Part shown: one piece after another, positions 11,418 through 24,229 of the stretch
Layout: each line of letters begins with the position of its first letter
How positions within the stretch are numbered: the stretch's first letter is position 1
Source: Hormiphora californensis
Taxonomy: Eukaryota > Ctenophora > Tentaculata > Cydippida > Pleurobrachiidae
Direction: 5' to 3'
Length of the DNA stretch: 64,000 nt
Assembly: GCA_020137815.1 (NCBI GenBank)
Contig: CM035354.1
Coordinates: 5,904,015 to 5,968,014, forward strand
Position numbers and translations under genes: made by a program
Notes under the pieces: model-generated
Seen by the model: the letters and a program-made list of their open reading frames with translations, nothing else
Told to the model about the DNA's origin: nothing
Databases searched by the model: none

Positions 11418-14400
11418 ATGGAGGTAGAAACAACAGCAGCTCGTATAGATGAGAAATCAGTTAACCCTTCATATTCGTTTATCTCTGAGGCATTTCGACA
11501 TGTCACCGCTGGGCCACTTCAATGTTCAGTAAGTCCAATGGACTTTGTCCACACTCAACTTTTCCAATGATTTTATAGATTTAATAAATACCAATATCCT
11601 GTTGATACCGATGTTTATCACCAGGTGTTTTGTGGGGGTAAAACGTGCAAGTATGAGCGTTCAGATTTCTGGGAAACTGACCAAATGGCTATTCCTGGGT
11701 TGTTTTCTCACTGGGTGACCGATACGATACTGGCGATGGCACGATTAAATTATACTGAAATGAAGAAAAACAACATGATTGATTCTTTTAAGAAGTAAGA
11801 ACGAATAAATATTATTTAAATTTGTTGGTAACTACACACATTTTGTTTTGCTAGATGACGTCAAATAATTGTCCAATTTCAAATTTTCTCTACATGCATC
11901 TGAAAGTAAAGAAGCAGCACAGACAACACGCAACAAACATCATGCATCACTCAAACCTTAATGTATCTCCCCCTTCTCTCTCTCTTTTGTTTACTGCACA
12001 ATGCACATATAAAACAGATATCAATCCATTCTGTGACATCACCATCCATCCCTTTCTCTACAAAGTGCAATCTCTATATCAGTTCTATATCTAACCCCTG
12101 ACCTCTTTCAGGCAGAATATAAAGACTGTGATAAACCTTCAAGAGAACGGTGAACATGCCAGTTGTGGCATGCCCCTTCACTCCTCTGGGTTTAGTTACG
12201 ACCCTCAGGAACTGATGGATAACGATATATTCTACTATAATTTTAACATCCAGGACTACTCAGTCCCTCTCCAGCGGACCCTGCTGGATATCTGCAAGGT
12301 GGTGTCCTTCGCCCAGACTGAGGGTGGAGTGGCGATTCATTGTCACTGCGGGTTTAGGTAGAACTGGTGTTGTGATAGCCTGCTTCCTTATTTACCATCA
12401 CAAAATGAAGCCTAAAGATGTAAGTCTACTACTAACTTGGTAACCGTAGCAACTCCGTCACTGTGTAGTTACTGAGTTTACCCGGTGGTATAAGAGATTG
12501 ACGTGACTACTTAACTACTTAATTAATGCTCTCCGGCATTTTAAATTTTACCGTATATTATTCTTTCTCGGCAGTCGGCATTGAAAAAATATTTAGACAG
12601 TTAGACAACTCTGTTTAACGTTACGGTTTCTTTCCAGGCGATTCTGCTGGTCCGAAAGAACAGGCCCCGATCAATACAAACCCGGAACCAGCTAAAGGCA
12701 GTGTTCAAGTTTGCCCTGTACTTGGCTCCCCTCTGGCATCATTTCCCTGTTTCCAGGTTTGTTACAGTTTATAGCTGCCCATTGGGTCACATCGTTACCA
12801 TAGCAACTGCACAATTCATCTCTTACTACCGTCACAAGTCCATTATACGGGTGTTTCTGCAGCTGGTACAATCTGTTCATATCTCGTCTTGACACCATCC
12901 GTTCCCACACCGGTTATGTGGGTAACAGAGGTGACAAGACTCACAAAGTACCTCCTCAAATTGGCCCCCCTACTGATTAATATCATGGGATTTAGAGCCG
13001 CATTGAGGAAGAATAGAGAGTACCCAGAATAATAATGGAAAAGCCGCTTCTCCCTTTTTGCAAAGTGCCACATGGAGTCAACACACTGTTCTACAAAGGG
13101 GTACACCAGCCCCGTACTGCTCATTATGTAGACGATGGTAACTATGGTGATAGTGATACTGACTGAGCTCCTCAGATTATCCTCCTGACCCCGGGGTAGG
13201 GCCTTCATTCTAGAGATTAGGAAGAGTTGGGTGGCACTGGAGATGACCATGAGAATCACTGGTAGAATCATGGGCAGGAGGAAGAGAATGTTGAGGAGGA
13301 AGCACTTATTGCCACACTGGGTGTTACAGTCACCCTCCATATAGGAGAATATCACCTTGGCCTTGCTGGGCGTGAAGAAATACGTCACCAGGGTCAGAGC
13401 TGAAATGGGAAGGGGAAGTGAGTTGGAGTGTGAGGGGGATGTTAGATGTAAAGGAGAGAGGGAGAACTATTATATAGAATTTGTTGTCGTTAGTCGTTGC
13501 CATAGCAATAGAAACATTCAACACTACAACTACTCAGTAAAGCAGTAAAGCAGTAAGGGCACGCTGTATATGTAGATCAGAGATGCTTCTACAGCGGATA
13601 TTTATTCTTTAATGAAGAATTAGGATTGTACAATGTACACTGAATAATTAGACGACCAACTAAACATACAGTCATTGCTACTAGGCTGAATTATCATAGC
13701 ACTGGCAAGTGCCCCGGGCCCAAAAGGGGGGTGTGGGGGCACAGCCCCCACCATAAACGGGGGTGTGGGGGCAGAGCCCCCACCTTAGAAATACCCTCTA
13801 ACTCAAAAAACAAAAGAGAGAGCACACGCAACACTTCTACACACAAGCGCGTAAAAACCTGCCAGTGCTACTATATACCATTGCAGATTTCGGGGTTTTT
13901 GATGCTTTAAAAAAGCATGTTCCAGATGAAGTAGAGAGCTGAAATTTTGTACTCTGGGGGCCCTCATATAGGAGAAGAGGCATGCAAGTTTTCAGAACGA
14001 TCGGATTTAAGGTAAAAATTTGCCAGAGGGGTCCCAAAATGCAAAAATGTAAGGAGGGGGAGGGGAGGGGAGGGGAGGGGGAGGAGGACGCTTTTTTATC
14101 TTTGAGTGTTCTCCTAAACCACAAATAGTAGAGACTTGCCGTTTGGAACAGTGGTTCCTTACATCATTGCGCTCGGTAATAGCTGTGTGAGAACTTCGAA
14201 ATCGCCATAGTTCATTAATTATTCATTAATTAGTCATTAAATATTCATTTAAACCATGGTCGCGATATGACATGACTCGAAGGTCATAGAATCTTGAAAC
14301 CGGTCTTATTCGACGCGGAATCTTCGATTTATGGGGGGTCTTACTCGGGACAAAAATCTCTATCTCGCACCGTTAAGCCGTTATTTGCATATTTATGCAC

Positions 14401-17400
14401 CTATTCACGATTTTATGCATATTTTCAATATTTTCACTTCGGCTGGTCCTAGAACGTTTTCATGGACATATTTCGACGCAAAATAGTCGATTTATGGGGG
14501 GTCGTCCCCCGGACAAAAAGTCGTATCTCGCACTGTTAAGCCGTTATTTGCATATTTATGCACCGATTCATGATTTAATTAAATCATCAGCCGAACTGGA
14601 AATATTCAGAATATGCATTAATGCATATTCTGAATATTTCCAGTTCGGCTGATCCTAGAACGTTTTCATGGACATATTTCGACGCAAAATAGTCGATTTA
14701 TGGGGGGTCTTACTCGGGACAAAAATCTCTATCTGGCACCGTTCAGCCGTTATTTGCATATTTATGCACCGATTCATGATTTAATGCATATTCTTAATAT
14801 TTCCACTTCGGCTGGTCCTAGAACGTTTTCATGGACATATTCCGGCGCAGAATAGTCGATTTATGGGGGGTCGTCCCCCTGACAAAAAGTCGTATCTCTC
14901 ACCGTTTAGTCGTTATTCGCATACTTATGAACTATTCAAGTTCGAAAATATGCAGAAATCAGAAAAAATAGCTTTTTCTATTTAACACCAAAAAGAACAG
15001 AAATTAAGTCCAAAAACCAATTAAATAAATTAGTTTGGATGCCCGGGCCCATGTGGTGTCACGGGGGTAACACCTTTAGGCTACTGCCATAATTAACGGC
15101 ATATCTCGTTAATTGTTAATTGTTATCCTTCAATCTTTCTATCTCTATCTATCTCTCTCTCACTCTCTCTCTCACACTATTTTTCTCTCTCTCTCTCTTT
15201 CCCTCTCACTGTTTCTTTCACTATATCTCTCTTTTTTCTTTCTCCTCTTATTTATCTCTCCGTCTTTCTTGATTATATCTCACTCTTTCTATTCTATCCT
15301 AATTTCTTTTGCCTTTATCTCTCTCGATATCCATCATTTATGACAGTAGCCTAAAGGTGTTACCCCCGTGACACCACATGGGCCCGGGCATCCAAACTAA
15401 TTTATTTAATTGGTTTTTGGACTTAATTTTAGACATACATATACCTTTGTCCTGTGTATATATGGTTTCATTGATGAGTGTGTAGATCTCAAACCCACTG
15501 AACACAACTGAAATATATTAGCATTAGAAACTGTTAGAAAACCTGTGAGAAGCTGTTGGAAGATCTGTCAGGTCCTGTGAGAATTTCTCACTGAGAACCC
15601 ATAAATTCTTGCCTATACATGTGTCAATCACATTTAGAGAACTTGCCCCTTCAACTTACCCCAAATAAGTACGTAGAAGATGATAGCTTTCACGATAGTT
15701 TTCCTTCTGACCACGAAGAATGGAAAGATCAGATGGATGGTCCTCACCATTTCAATAGTCAGACTCACAAACGCAGACATCCGGAAGGAGAGAAGGGAGG
15801 TGAAGTAGGCGACATAGCAAACCACCATTAGAAATGTAGTCACATCTCGGTTAATCAGGAGAGTTAGGAAGGCGATGGCGTGGAGAAAAGCACAAATTGA
15901 CGTCATCAGATCACTGCTTGATAGAACCAGGTAGAGGAGTTGGACAAGGGAGAGGGCTCGGCGGCAGCAGCATATCACAGTTAGGTTCAGTAGGATGCCT
16001 GCCATCCCAACCAACAGACAGCCCAGGAAAGTGAGGATTATACACTCAGTTGACAAGTCCTCAGTGAAGGTGGGCATCTTTGACTTTGAGTTTGATTTAG
16101 TCATCCAAATACTTGGATCCCCTGTTGTCATGGCCGAGGAAAGGCCGGTGGTATCAAAGGCAATGCGTCCAGCTGCACTTGTCAAGTTCATGGCTATATC
16201 CTGAGTGGAATGGGGAACAGATCAGAAGTTTGTGCAGCTGTCGGGGGAACAAATAGTGTGGAAATCATAAAAATGAAATCGATACTAATTATTATATGGG
16301 GGACACGGGGATGGGGGTACCAATTTGCTTTTTAGTATACTCGAATACTTTGTATAACAGAAACGTATGTTGGTGCCCCCCCCCCCCTAAGCATCTAAAC
16401 ACTCTCAACTTGTTTCTCAAGCACAAACTGTACGAATATATTGCCATATTCAGTATTAGAATATTAGACGAATCTCTTTGCTAGACATCAAGCCGATATA
16501 TTGTACAACTATATAAGCCTGTAATATACAGAAAGATCAAAGAACATAAAGCATGTTATAGAGCTTATAATCATAGATTGTCAAGAAATATTGACGCACA
16601 AAGGGTATTGTAAGATGGCGAACAAAAAGTTGAAGTGTGCCTTTGAAAATACAAAACACTTGCCTAAAATTCTCCACTCACGGTTTACACTCTCTAAATT
16701 CTCATTTTCCTACTCTCTATTATAAACATCTCTATTTATATAGTTTCTTACTCTCCCGAGTCCTCATTGGGAAAGGGCACACAACTTTAATGGCTGTACT
16801 CTTTAACAAGCAACATATTGTGGAGCCACTACCATTGTTCACTCATCACCCCACTTCTCTAAATAGACCAAGGGGTCCTGCACAGGGCCTTTGAATATTC
16901 TAAAGTTGTCTCTTTAAAACCACCCATTTTTTTGAAGAGTTCCATGTAAACACGAGAAAGATAGAGAGAAAGAGAGCTGAAGACAGGTAGTTTTTTACCC
17001 ACAATGTTGAATAAAAACAGTGCTCTGCGCCACGTGCTTGATCTGTGTGCACTGTGCTGAGTGCACACTGTGCACATGACGGAGAATGAACAGAAAACAA
17101 AGGGCACACAAAGACGGGGAGACTGAATCGGAATAAAAAGGCAAAAAGAAATGCACGCATTTAATTGTGAAATGAACGGAGTAGAGAAACAAAGAAAACA
17201 TACGATTCTACTTTTTAAACAACCTCGACTGATGGTATCAAGCACATTAAGAGACTACAGAAAACTGGAACTATGCTCTCTCTCTCTCGGGGAGTCTCCT
17301 GTTTAACTCTTTGAGCTAGTCTCCACTCAGAGTTCCTCTAAAAAAGGCACATTAAAATATCATGCCAATGTGAATTATATTCCTGTTATCAGTAGGTACT

Positions 17401-20400
17401 ACTGTCGCTTATAATGAACTAATGAACTTATATACTGAGCAGGATAAAGAGGTGTTCTTCGATCAGCTTTCGTTATTTTTGAGTCCTAGGCAGAAATCAG
17501 GAAGTTGTCCTACTCAAGGGTGAAATAACGGGGGAGAAAAGGGGACACTGGTCATGGCAATTCAAATGATGGCTTCAATGAATTCAGTAGGTAATCTCTT
17601 ATCTAGATGGTTCGGTATATTCAGCGTGGCATCCAGGGTCTCCGTTGTTAAACTTTTTCATAAATTGGACAGCTTCTCTACGCATTCATAGTCACGCATC
17701 AACAGTCATTTATACGCATTCACAGTCTGTTATACTATTCAACTGAAAAAGGATTCTGCTCAGTTCTGAATAAATCTGGGTTCCCATATGTTGTCTATTT
17801 TGGCAACACACCGCCTCAAGTATAACTGTTTTATATATGATTTAGTTGGCCCATTCTCTAATATATCTAACCTAGTCTCAGATTCTCTAATATATCTCAC
17901 ATCCCCCAGCTCTAGATCAGATACGTTAGATGTTATCTTGGAGAAACAGAAGAAAGTGCTGCACGGAGAGGAAGGGAGGACACTGAAATACATTCCCAAG
18001 GTGAGAACAATTAGAACTCGCCACTCCTTAGCATGCAAATATCAATATTATTATCAATAATATTATCAATAATATTACAATTATAATACAACACGCTGTT
18101 TGACTAGTAGGAGAGTCTGGCGAAAAGTATACTGTAGCGATGAAAAAGTGACGAAAAACTTCTTAGGACCTTGCTTGCCGACTTCAGTATTACTTCGTCA
18201 TTACTTCATCTAATCAAATTGAGTTGGGCGTATACAGTATAGGATAAATCTACAGATTAAATCACACAAAAGGCCTAGGGTAAAAAGATGAAAAAGTCAA
18301 AGAGGGAGATGGCAAAAGCGCTAAAGTCTATCAACACCTTCACTAAGTACTGCCGCAAAAGCAAGGCAGAAGTTCTCAGTGCACATGGGAATTTCTCCCA
18401 CAAACTAAAACTGTTTCTTACTATCCCTCCACTAGTGCCGCAGTTCTCTCGTAGAGCCACCTCGTGTACTGCACACTCACTCGTGCGACTATAATATAGT
18501 GCTTACTGCTTACTGTGAACTTGGGGTTGGAGGTTAGTATTGTCAACACTGTTACACACTAGATACAACTGGAATGTGATGCCGTGTAGTACCTGGTGCA
18601 GCTCGGAGAAGTAGTTAACGCTTGTTAGACTGTCTGGAATCATAATTTTAAGAAATTGGGCTTTTGAGAGGAAAGAAATTGGGTTTTTGAGACGAGAGGA
18701 ATTTAAAAACCTCTACTAAAATTCTCAATAAGCGAGTTTAAAATTGTACTTCGCCGCACAAGAAAGGTGCAATTAATTTCGATGTGGTGCCCTTGGTCCC
18801 TTTGTTATTAATTATATAGACCAAGTTGTATTGCAAAACAAGTCACCTCATCTTTGGGGGAGATTATAATGAGAGTAGGACACAAAGAGATTTTGAGAGA
18901 CTCTTAGGTAGACACATCTTTGTACCATGATATATCAGACAGTAAAAGCCTATCTTCTGACAACAGAGCGGTTACAATATTGAATATATTCATTACACTC
19001 CCAAAACTTTACATTGCGACACAGATTCTATATGGACCTATTTAGTTTTTTTCTTCCTGAGAATTCCACTTCCAATATCTTCTAACCTCCCCTCTCCAAT
19101 CCTCAACCTCCAACCTCCCCCTCCAACCTCCCCTCCAACCTCCCCCCTCTAACCTCCCCTCTCCAATCCTCAACCTCCAACCTCCCCCTCCAACCTCCCC
19201 TCCAACCTCCCCCCTCTAACCTCCCCTCTCCAATCCTCAACCTCCAACCTCCCCCTCCAACCTCCCCTCCAACCTCCCCCCTCTAACCTCCCCTCTCCAA
19301 TCCTCAACCTCCTCCTCCCTCAGGTGGTGTTTGTGATATGTAGCGGTCTCATCTCCAACACGCGGCACTCCTCCACCCTGCTGTGTAAGCGGTTCCACCC
19401 CCTCTCACCATCCCGTCGTCCCATGACCTGCCAGCCGGCCCTGGAGTGGGAGACACGTGATGTGGAGGATGACCTGGACAGTCTTAGTGGGGACAAGGTG
19501 GTGGGATGTACAAATGATCTGTCAGAGGTGGAGGAGATGGAGGCCCAGATGACACCAAGAAGTGAGGATACCACAACCCCAATCACAAATAGAGAGGAGG
19601 AAGAGGAGGTGAAGGAGGATGAAGTTATAGAAGTCAAACCCGGGGAAAACAAAAAGATGGGGGGAGTCTGGCCTCAAACGGCGGTTTTTTGGGTCGTCGA
19701 GTGCGATACAAATACATGTTTCATGTAAAGAGGGATTTAACAAAAACAGGAAATCTAACTAAAAACGGGTCAAAGTTTAATCTCAGCCCCCCGGCGCCTT
19801 TTTTATCACAGGGAAACCCAAAAAGAGGGCCCAAAGGATGGGAAAAATACATCATGAAGCAAATTATTTTTGGTTCCCACAATCCCCCAAAAAATAGGGG
19901 TAAATTTTTTCTAAAAGGCGGGGAGAAACGAAAGGAAGGAGTAAAAATTTTTAGGCACATGCCCTAAATCTCTTTTTGGGGGCCCAGATTTTGCATTAGA
20001 AAAGGGGCGGAAGGGGGGGGAAGAGGGGAGGGGAGAGGAGGGGGGAAAGAGAGGGACGCAGAGAGGAAGGGACCCCAAGGGCCCCCACCCGAGCAAACCC
20101 AACCTTTTTCCCCTTTTTTTTTTCCCCTTTTTGGAAAAAAGGGGCACGGCGGGGTGCCCCCCAAAACCCGCCACGGGTGGGTTAGAAAGGGATTACCCCC
20201 CGCCTCTGAAAATTTTCTCTCTTTTTTGTTCTCATCTCATCATCCCCCCTCTTTTCCCCCTTCTCTCTCTCCCCTTTCTCCCCCTAAAATAAATTTACTC
20301 CCTGGGATTTTATCAGGCCCCGGGCATTGGATTTACCCAAGGTGCTTTACTTTCATCAGACACGTGACCCCAAAAGGGAAAAAAACCCGTAACAATAACA

Positions 20401-21983
20401 AAAATAAAAATTTAAAGGGGGGGTTGGGGCTGATTTCCAAAAAACGGAAAATAAAAATTATTGGGGAAGGAGGGGGGGAAAAAAAGGGGAAACCCGAGGG
20501 GGGAACAAGAGAAAAAAGAAAAATAGGGGGGCGACAGAACCCCGGGGGAAGGAAAAAAAAAGGGGAGAGAGGGGGAAGGGGGGAAGGAAGGAGGGAGGAA
20601 AGGGAAAGGGGGAAAGGAAGAAAAAAGAAAAAAAGAGAGAGAGAGAGAGAAGAAGGGGGCAAAAAAGAAAAAGGAGAAAAGGGGAAGGGGAGGGGGAGAA
20701 GAAAGAGGAAAATGGGAGGGGGGGGAAAAATGGGAGAAAAAGAGGAGGGGAAGAGAGAAAAAAGGAAAAGGAAAGGGGAAAAGCGGGAAAAACAAAAAAA
20801 GGGAAAAGGGGGCGGGGGCCGGGGAAGGGGGAAGGAAAAAAGGAGAGAGGAAGGGGGGGAAAGAGGGGGGGGGGGGAGAGGGGGGAAAAAGGAGAGGGGG
20901 AGGGGGAGAGGGAAAGGGAGAGAAGGGAGAGGAAGAAAAGAGAGGAGAAAGAAGGGAAGGGAAAAGAAAAAGAGAGAGAGAGGAAAACCGGGGGTGGGGG
21001 GGAAAAGGGGGAAAAGAGGGGGAAAAAAAAAAAAAAAAACAAAAAAAAAGGTAGAGTTCTTAAAAGAGAGTTTTTAAAGTTTTCTTGGAATTTGAAAAAA
21101 AGAGATTGGGCCCCCCCCCCGCGGGGGGGTATTTCCTTTTTCTTTTCTCCTCTCGCCCGCTTTCCTCTTCGTCTTTCCCTCCTTTTCCCTCTCTTTTCTT
21201 TCTCTTCTCTTCCCCTCTCTTCCCTTCTTCTTTGAGTTGCTTCCGCACTGCTTTTTTTCCCAGGGAAACATGAGATAATTTCCTCTTCAGCGGCCGCGTG
21301 GAGAGCCTTGTGGCCGTTTCAGTGGTCCTGGAGAGAGAAAGGGAAAAAAAGAAATCATTGTGCGATATTGACACAGTCATCCGGCAAATTAACGTCGGAA
21401 TTTGGGAATCGGTAAGAGAGATCACACTGATGAATCAGTATAATGTCTGACGTCTGTTTCCGGTATCTTTTATTTCTGTGCAGTACTATAATAACATTAA
21501 CTAATTGTTCTAAGCCTTCGTATTTTCTCCCAGGTCCTAAGTTTGAGTCTCTATCAACAAGGAACCCTCCTTCGCCGTTGGGTGGAAAACCTAGCAGCCC
21601 CAATTCTCACACCTAGGCAGTTGGAAACGATGTCGCTGCTTGATCTTGAAGGACTTTCTGAGGCTGTGGACAGGCTGCCTCCCTCGACCAGCTCTATCAT
21701 TCACTGTCTCTGTGTTACTTTCAGTGCTGTAAGTTAGAAGAGAGAGAGAAATGAACTCGTCGGTGAAACTTTTGAGACATTTAATTTCTTAAACACCAAT
21801 CAAAAATGTGTTTCTCTCTCTTTACAGCTCCTGTACGGTCCTTTACTGACACGAAGAGAGGAAGTGCAGCGAGCGATTAATATGCTTTTGTCTAGTGGGA
21901 GCATCTCCTTACAAGGTAACAAAACTCACAGTGACAGCTCTGTGAAACAGAGAAATAATATTGTAATAGCAACTGTAGTTTAA
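11418..21983 (+). CDS. PTPDC1: PTPDC1-like protein tyrosine phosphatase, at least 8 exons
   Basis: Exons 11418-11528, 11625-11794, 12112-12419, 12638-12756, 17910-18000, 19324 to about 19650 (frame open to 19728), 21534-21728 and 21828-21983. Family hallmarks run in order: SEAFRHVTAGPLQCS; FCGGKTCKYE and FSHWVTDTILAMAR; NLQENGEHASCG; the active site; NRPRSIQTRNQLK; VLHGEEG..LKYIPK; then a C-terminal block (LLRRWVENLAAPILT, STSSIIHCLC) like the end of vertebrate PTPDC1. The catalytic P-loop reads IHCHCGF then GRTGVVIA only after removing one base near 12356; corrected, it is a proper Cys-x5-Arg loop. The remaining junctions keep phase. PTPDC1 is a cytosolic dual-specificity-type phosphatase with reported links to centrosome and cilium function. 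The 3' part runs into degraded sequence (about 19.7-21.3 kb), so exon 6's end is uncertain and an exon may be missing there. Intron 4 hosts an antisense receptor gene. Confidence 0.85.
12794..12807 (+). promoter_or_regulatory. RFX X-box-like site
   Basis: gttaccatagcaac is an exact match to the GTNRCC-N2-RGYAAC X-box consensus. It lies in intron 4 of the PTPDC1-like gene, just beyond the donor at 12757 and 36 bp from the antisense receptor gene's stop. Function is not shown. Confidence 0.35.
12843..16191 (-). CDS. class A-like GPCR nested in PTPDC1 intron 4, 3 exons
   Basis: Exons 16191-15660, 15507-15445 and 13399-12843 join in phases 1 and 1 to give 383 residues with no disruption. Exon 1 begins MNLTSAAGR (an N-glycosylation site), then TM1 (LGCLLVGMAGILLNLTV), TM2, TM3 and TM4. 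Exon 2 encodes the loop after TM4 (VVFSGFEIYTLINE). Exon 3 has TM5 (ILFLLPMILPVILMV), an Arg/Lys inner loop, TM6 and TM7 with NAALNPMILISRG, matching the class A NPxxY region with Ile/Leu in place of Tyr. The DRY position reads IEMVRTIHL. The ligand is unknown. The whole gene lies antisense within intron 4 of PTPDC1 (12757-17909), and its own second intron is packed with repeats. Confidence 0.85.
13700..13790 (+). repeat. short GC-rich tandem/palindromic repeat
   Basis: gggggtgtgggggc..agcccccacc occurs twice in a row with each half self-complementary. It lies in the receptor gene's large second intron. Confidence 0.6.
14270..14940. repeat. tandem repeat of about 160-205 bp with a central 67-bp perfect palindrome
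   Basis: The phrase ccgttatttgcatatttatg and the flanking cgatttatggggggtc recur four times (near 14330, 14495, 14700, 14860). One copy carries a perfect palindrome centred near 14621, whose arms start cagccgaactggaaatattc. Such an array can form cruciforms. No coding capacity. It sits in the nested receptor's intron. Confidence 0.75.
15002..15428. mobile_element. foldback element with about 86-bp terminal inverted repeats
   Basis: The left arm 15002-15087 (begins aattaagtccaaaaacc) is the reverse complement of the right arm 15342-15428 with almost no mismatch. Both contain gcccgggcccatgtggtg. The core (15120-15335) is a CT-rich simple repeat, so the element is non-coding. Confidence 0.8.
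16192..17909. other. intron sequence of PTPDC1, no further gene recognised
   Basis: This is the rest of PTPDC1 intron 4, upstream of the nested receptor, so it presumably holds that receptor's promoter. Short frames at 16637-17245 have no domain, no splice support and skewed composition. Confidence 0.5.
19093..19315 (+). repeat. 67-bp CT-rich minisatellite
   Basis: ccaatcctcaacctc recurs at 19096, 19163, 19230 and 19296, a 67-bp period. It makes up a very long polypyrimidine tract immediately before the acceptor of PTPDC1 exon 6 (exon starts at 19324). Confidence 0.85.
19700..21300. other. degraded, homopolymer-inflated sequence (probable base-calling artefact)
   Basis: From about 19700 nearly every base is stretched into runs (aaaa, gggg, cccc). 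From 19980 to 21050 the plus strand is almost pure G/A, then from 21120 to 21235 almost pure C/T. Both edges are abrupt and fall inside the PTPDC1 coding region. The pattern looks like two low-quality read ends meeting. The long Lys/Gly/Arg and Pro/Ser/Phe frames here are compositional. Confidence 0.65.
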
Positions 21984-24229
21984 AAAGTAGCGACTATTTT
22001 ATAGTGCCATTTTAAAGCACTTAATAAATAGCAGGTATTAGAAAGCACTTACACACAATACAAAGGCACGCTGGCAATAAATCTTTAATCTAAAGGTTTA
22101 TGAGGAGTTTTATTATTCCAAATTGCCTTAATAATAACTCATGACTAGAATGCAATATACAATGCCATTATAACAACGATTCACTACTAATATGTTACTA
22201 TTATACTGCGCTACCATTTCTTATATATGATTTATGTCCAATCAATTGCTAAACAACCAAGGTGCGAGAGAGATCTGAGATGGAGAGGGAAGGGGATGCA
22301 GAGACAAAAAGAGAGTCATAGAGAGTGGGATTGAGTGACTGATTGCCCAGGTTCATAATAATATATGCACATAATATGCTCATTACATAATGTCATTATA
22401 ATGCATTTCCAATTCCATACCAGCTGAGTTGTGGATCTCACCACCATCACCCATTTTGATTTGTACCCACGTAGAGAGAGAGAGGGTCAAGCAAGGGAAC
22501 ATATGTTTCACTAAACATTACCTCCGACCTCGTTTCAGATGTTACAAGATCTCGCAACCTAATGGGCAACCTACTAAAACTAAAGTACCGAGATATAAAA
22601 CTTTAATCACGTCCTGAGTCCTGACCAAGCTAGCAGGGATCCCCGCTCAGAGAGTTTGTTGAGACCAAGTGCCCTGATTTATAAAACTACCACAATGGGA
22701 GTAGTTATCAACAAATATTTTAATCCTTGTTCTGTCAGACTGAATATATGATAGGATGGTCTTGACAAATAAGTCGACTACGATAACCATATATTGCTTA
22801 TTATCGGAGTATTGTTGAAGTTTGTTTATTTGAGAGTTTTATCAGGTTTTTGTGTGTATAAAAAGAGGCTGCTACGAAAGGATTGTGTGCATTTTATTGG
22901 TTCAGTTTTTTAGCTCGGTTTACTCAAACTAATTTGTTTCGATTACTGAAGTCAAACCACGATTTACCGGGCAACTAAATTTCCCACAATGTTTTCCCGA
23001 AATACCGGGCAAAATCCTTTCCCCGAGCATCCAGGTAAACCGTGGTCCGACAATTCAATGTTTTACCAAAGATTTGTAGCAGTGTGGACTGTGGCAATCT
23101 ATAAATTACAAATTACCACCAACCAGGTTGTGGTGGCTTGTTATTTACTATGCTGTAACGCGCGCAGCTAGCAATAAATGAAAGTGTGAGTTGTCAGCAG
23201 TTAGTGTTGCGCGCACACGCCGGCAGACAATTTCATCTGTTTGCGCCAAGTTTTCACCAATCAAATTGCCGCGCCCGCTCCACAGTTTTGACAGTCAACC
23301 AGGCCAAATTCCTGGAATTAACTCACCCATGATACGAATCATATTGGTAATGAAATTCCCCCTCTGCGCTAGCTCACTATATGCAATAATAGGGGTGACT
23401 TCGTAACCAACGAATCATACAAGACACACGGAGTCAACATGGCGCCGATCGCCCATTCACACTGCGGAGTACTGCAGCAGTACCCGTCAGACCGGAATGT
23501 GATCCTCAGATTCATCAAACCACTGCTGGAGACAAAATCAAAGACGGAAAATAACAGGCACCACACAGGGCGAACATAAACTAAGCTTTAAAATAGTTTT
23601 ACAAATTATAAATTAAATTAATACCCGTTAGATATTCAGATGCTCTGATAATAAATTAATTTGACAGTTTTTGTTTGATAGTGTTTCAAATGCTCAGCTA
23701 GCCACAGTAGGTAGCCACAGTATGTAACAGATTAAACTGCTAACTAATGATAGAATAATACAGCCCCAATAAAAGAGATTAAAACACTAATAAAATAATA
23801 GTTTAATAAAGGTAAAAGAAAGATGCTTTAACCAACATAACTCCCTCTTCAGCCTCTACAGAAGGGGAGAGGGGACGAAACAATTTGATGTCAGGTACCA
23901 TATGGACCATGGTAGATATTACATACCTCATAATAAAGGGTCAACTGGTCTTATTATAGTTCATTACATTTTAAAACATTACAACCTATCTCTAATGCAT
24001 TATAACATATCCCTAATGCTAATGGATCTCATCTTTAACACAAGTAGTCAGTAACCCTCCAGTCTCCATCACGTCAATTACGTCATTACTTACTAACACA
24101 TTACAAGAGAGAAAGGGTTTGTCAGTTGGGCCTAGCCTAGAGGCGCCATTATAAACTGTCTACTGAGTACTGGAGTACTACTGCCTACTGTTAAAGATTA
24201 GATACCATATCTAACTACTACTACTACTA
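21984..24229. other. intergenic region, no gene recognised
   Basis: AT-rich sequence with no domain-bearing frame. A 46-residue frame begins at 23439 (start MAPIAHSHCGVLQQY) and ends at 23579 after HTGRT. It has a good start context but no family resemblance; it could be a stray first exon. Confidence 0.45.

Noticed and set aside
15113-15343. 76-residue Ser/Leu/Phe frame
   Set aside because: Encoded by the CT-rich core of the foldback element; composition artefact.
20154-21077. 307-residue Lys/Gly/Arg-rich frame and its antisense partners
   Set aside because: They follow from near-pure G/A sequence in a region that looks like poor base calling; no domain.
23439-23579. 46-residue frame with good start context
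   Set aside because: No homology, no confirmed donor or partner exon; left as a note only.
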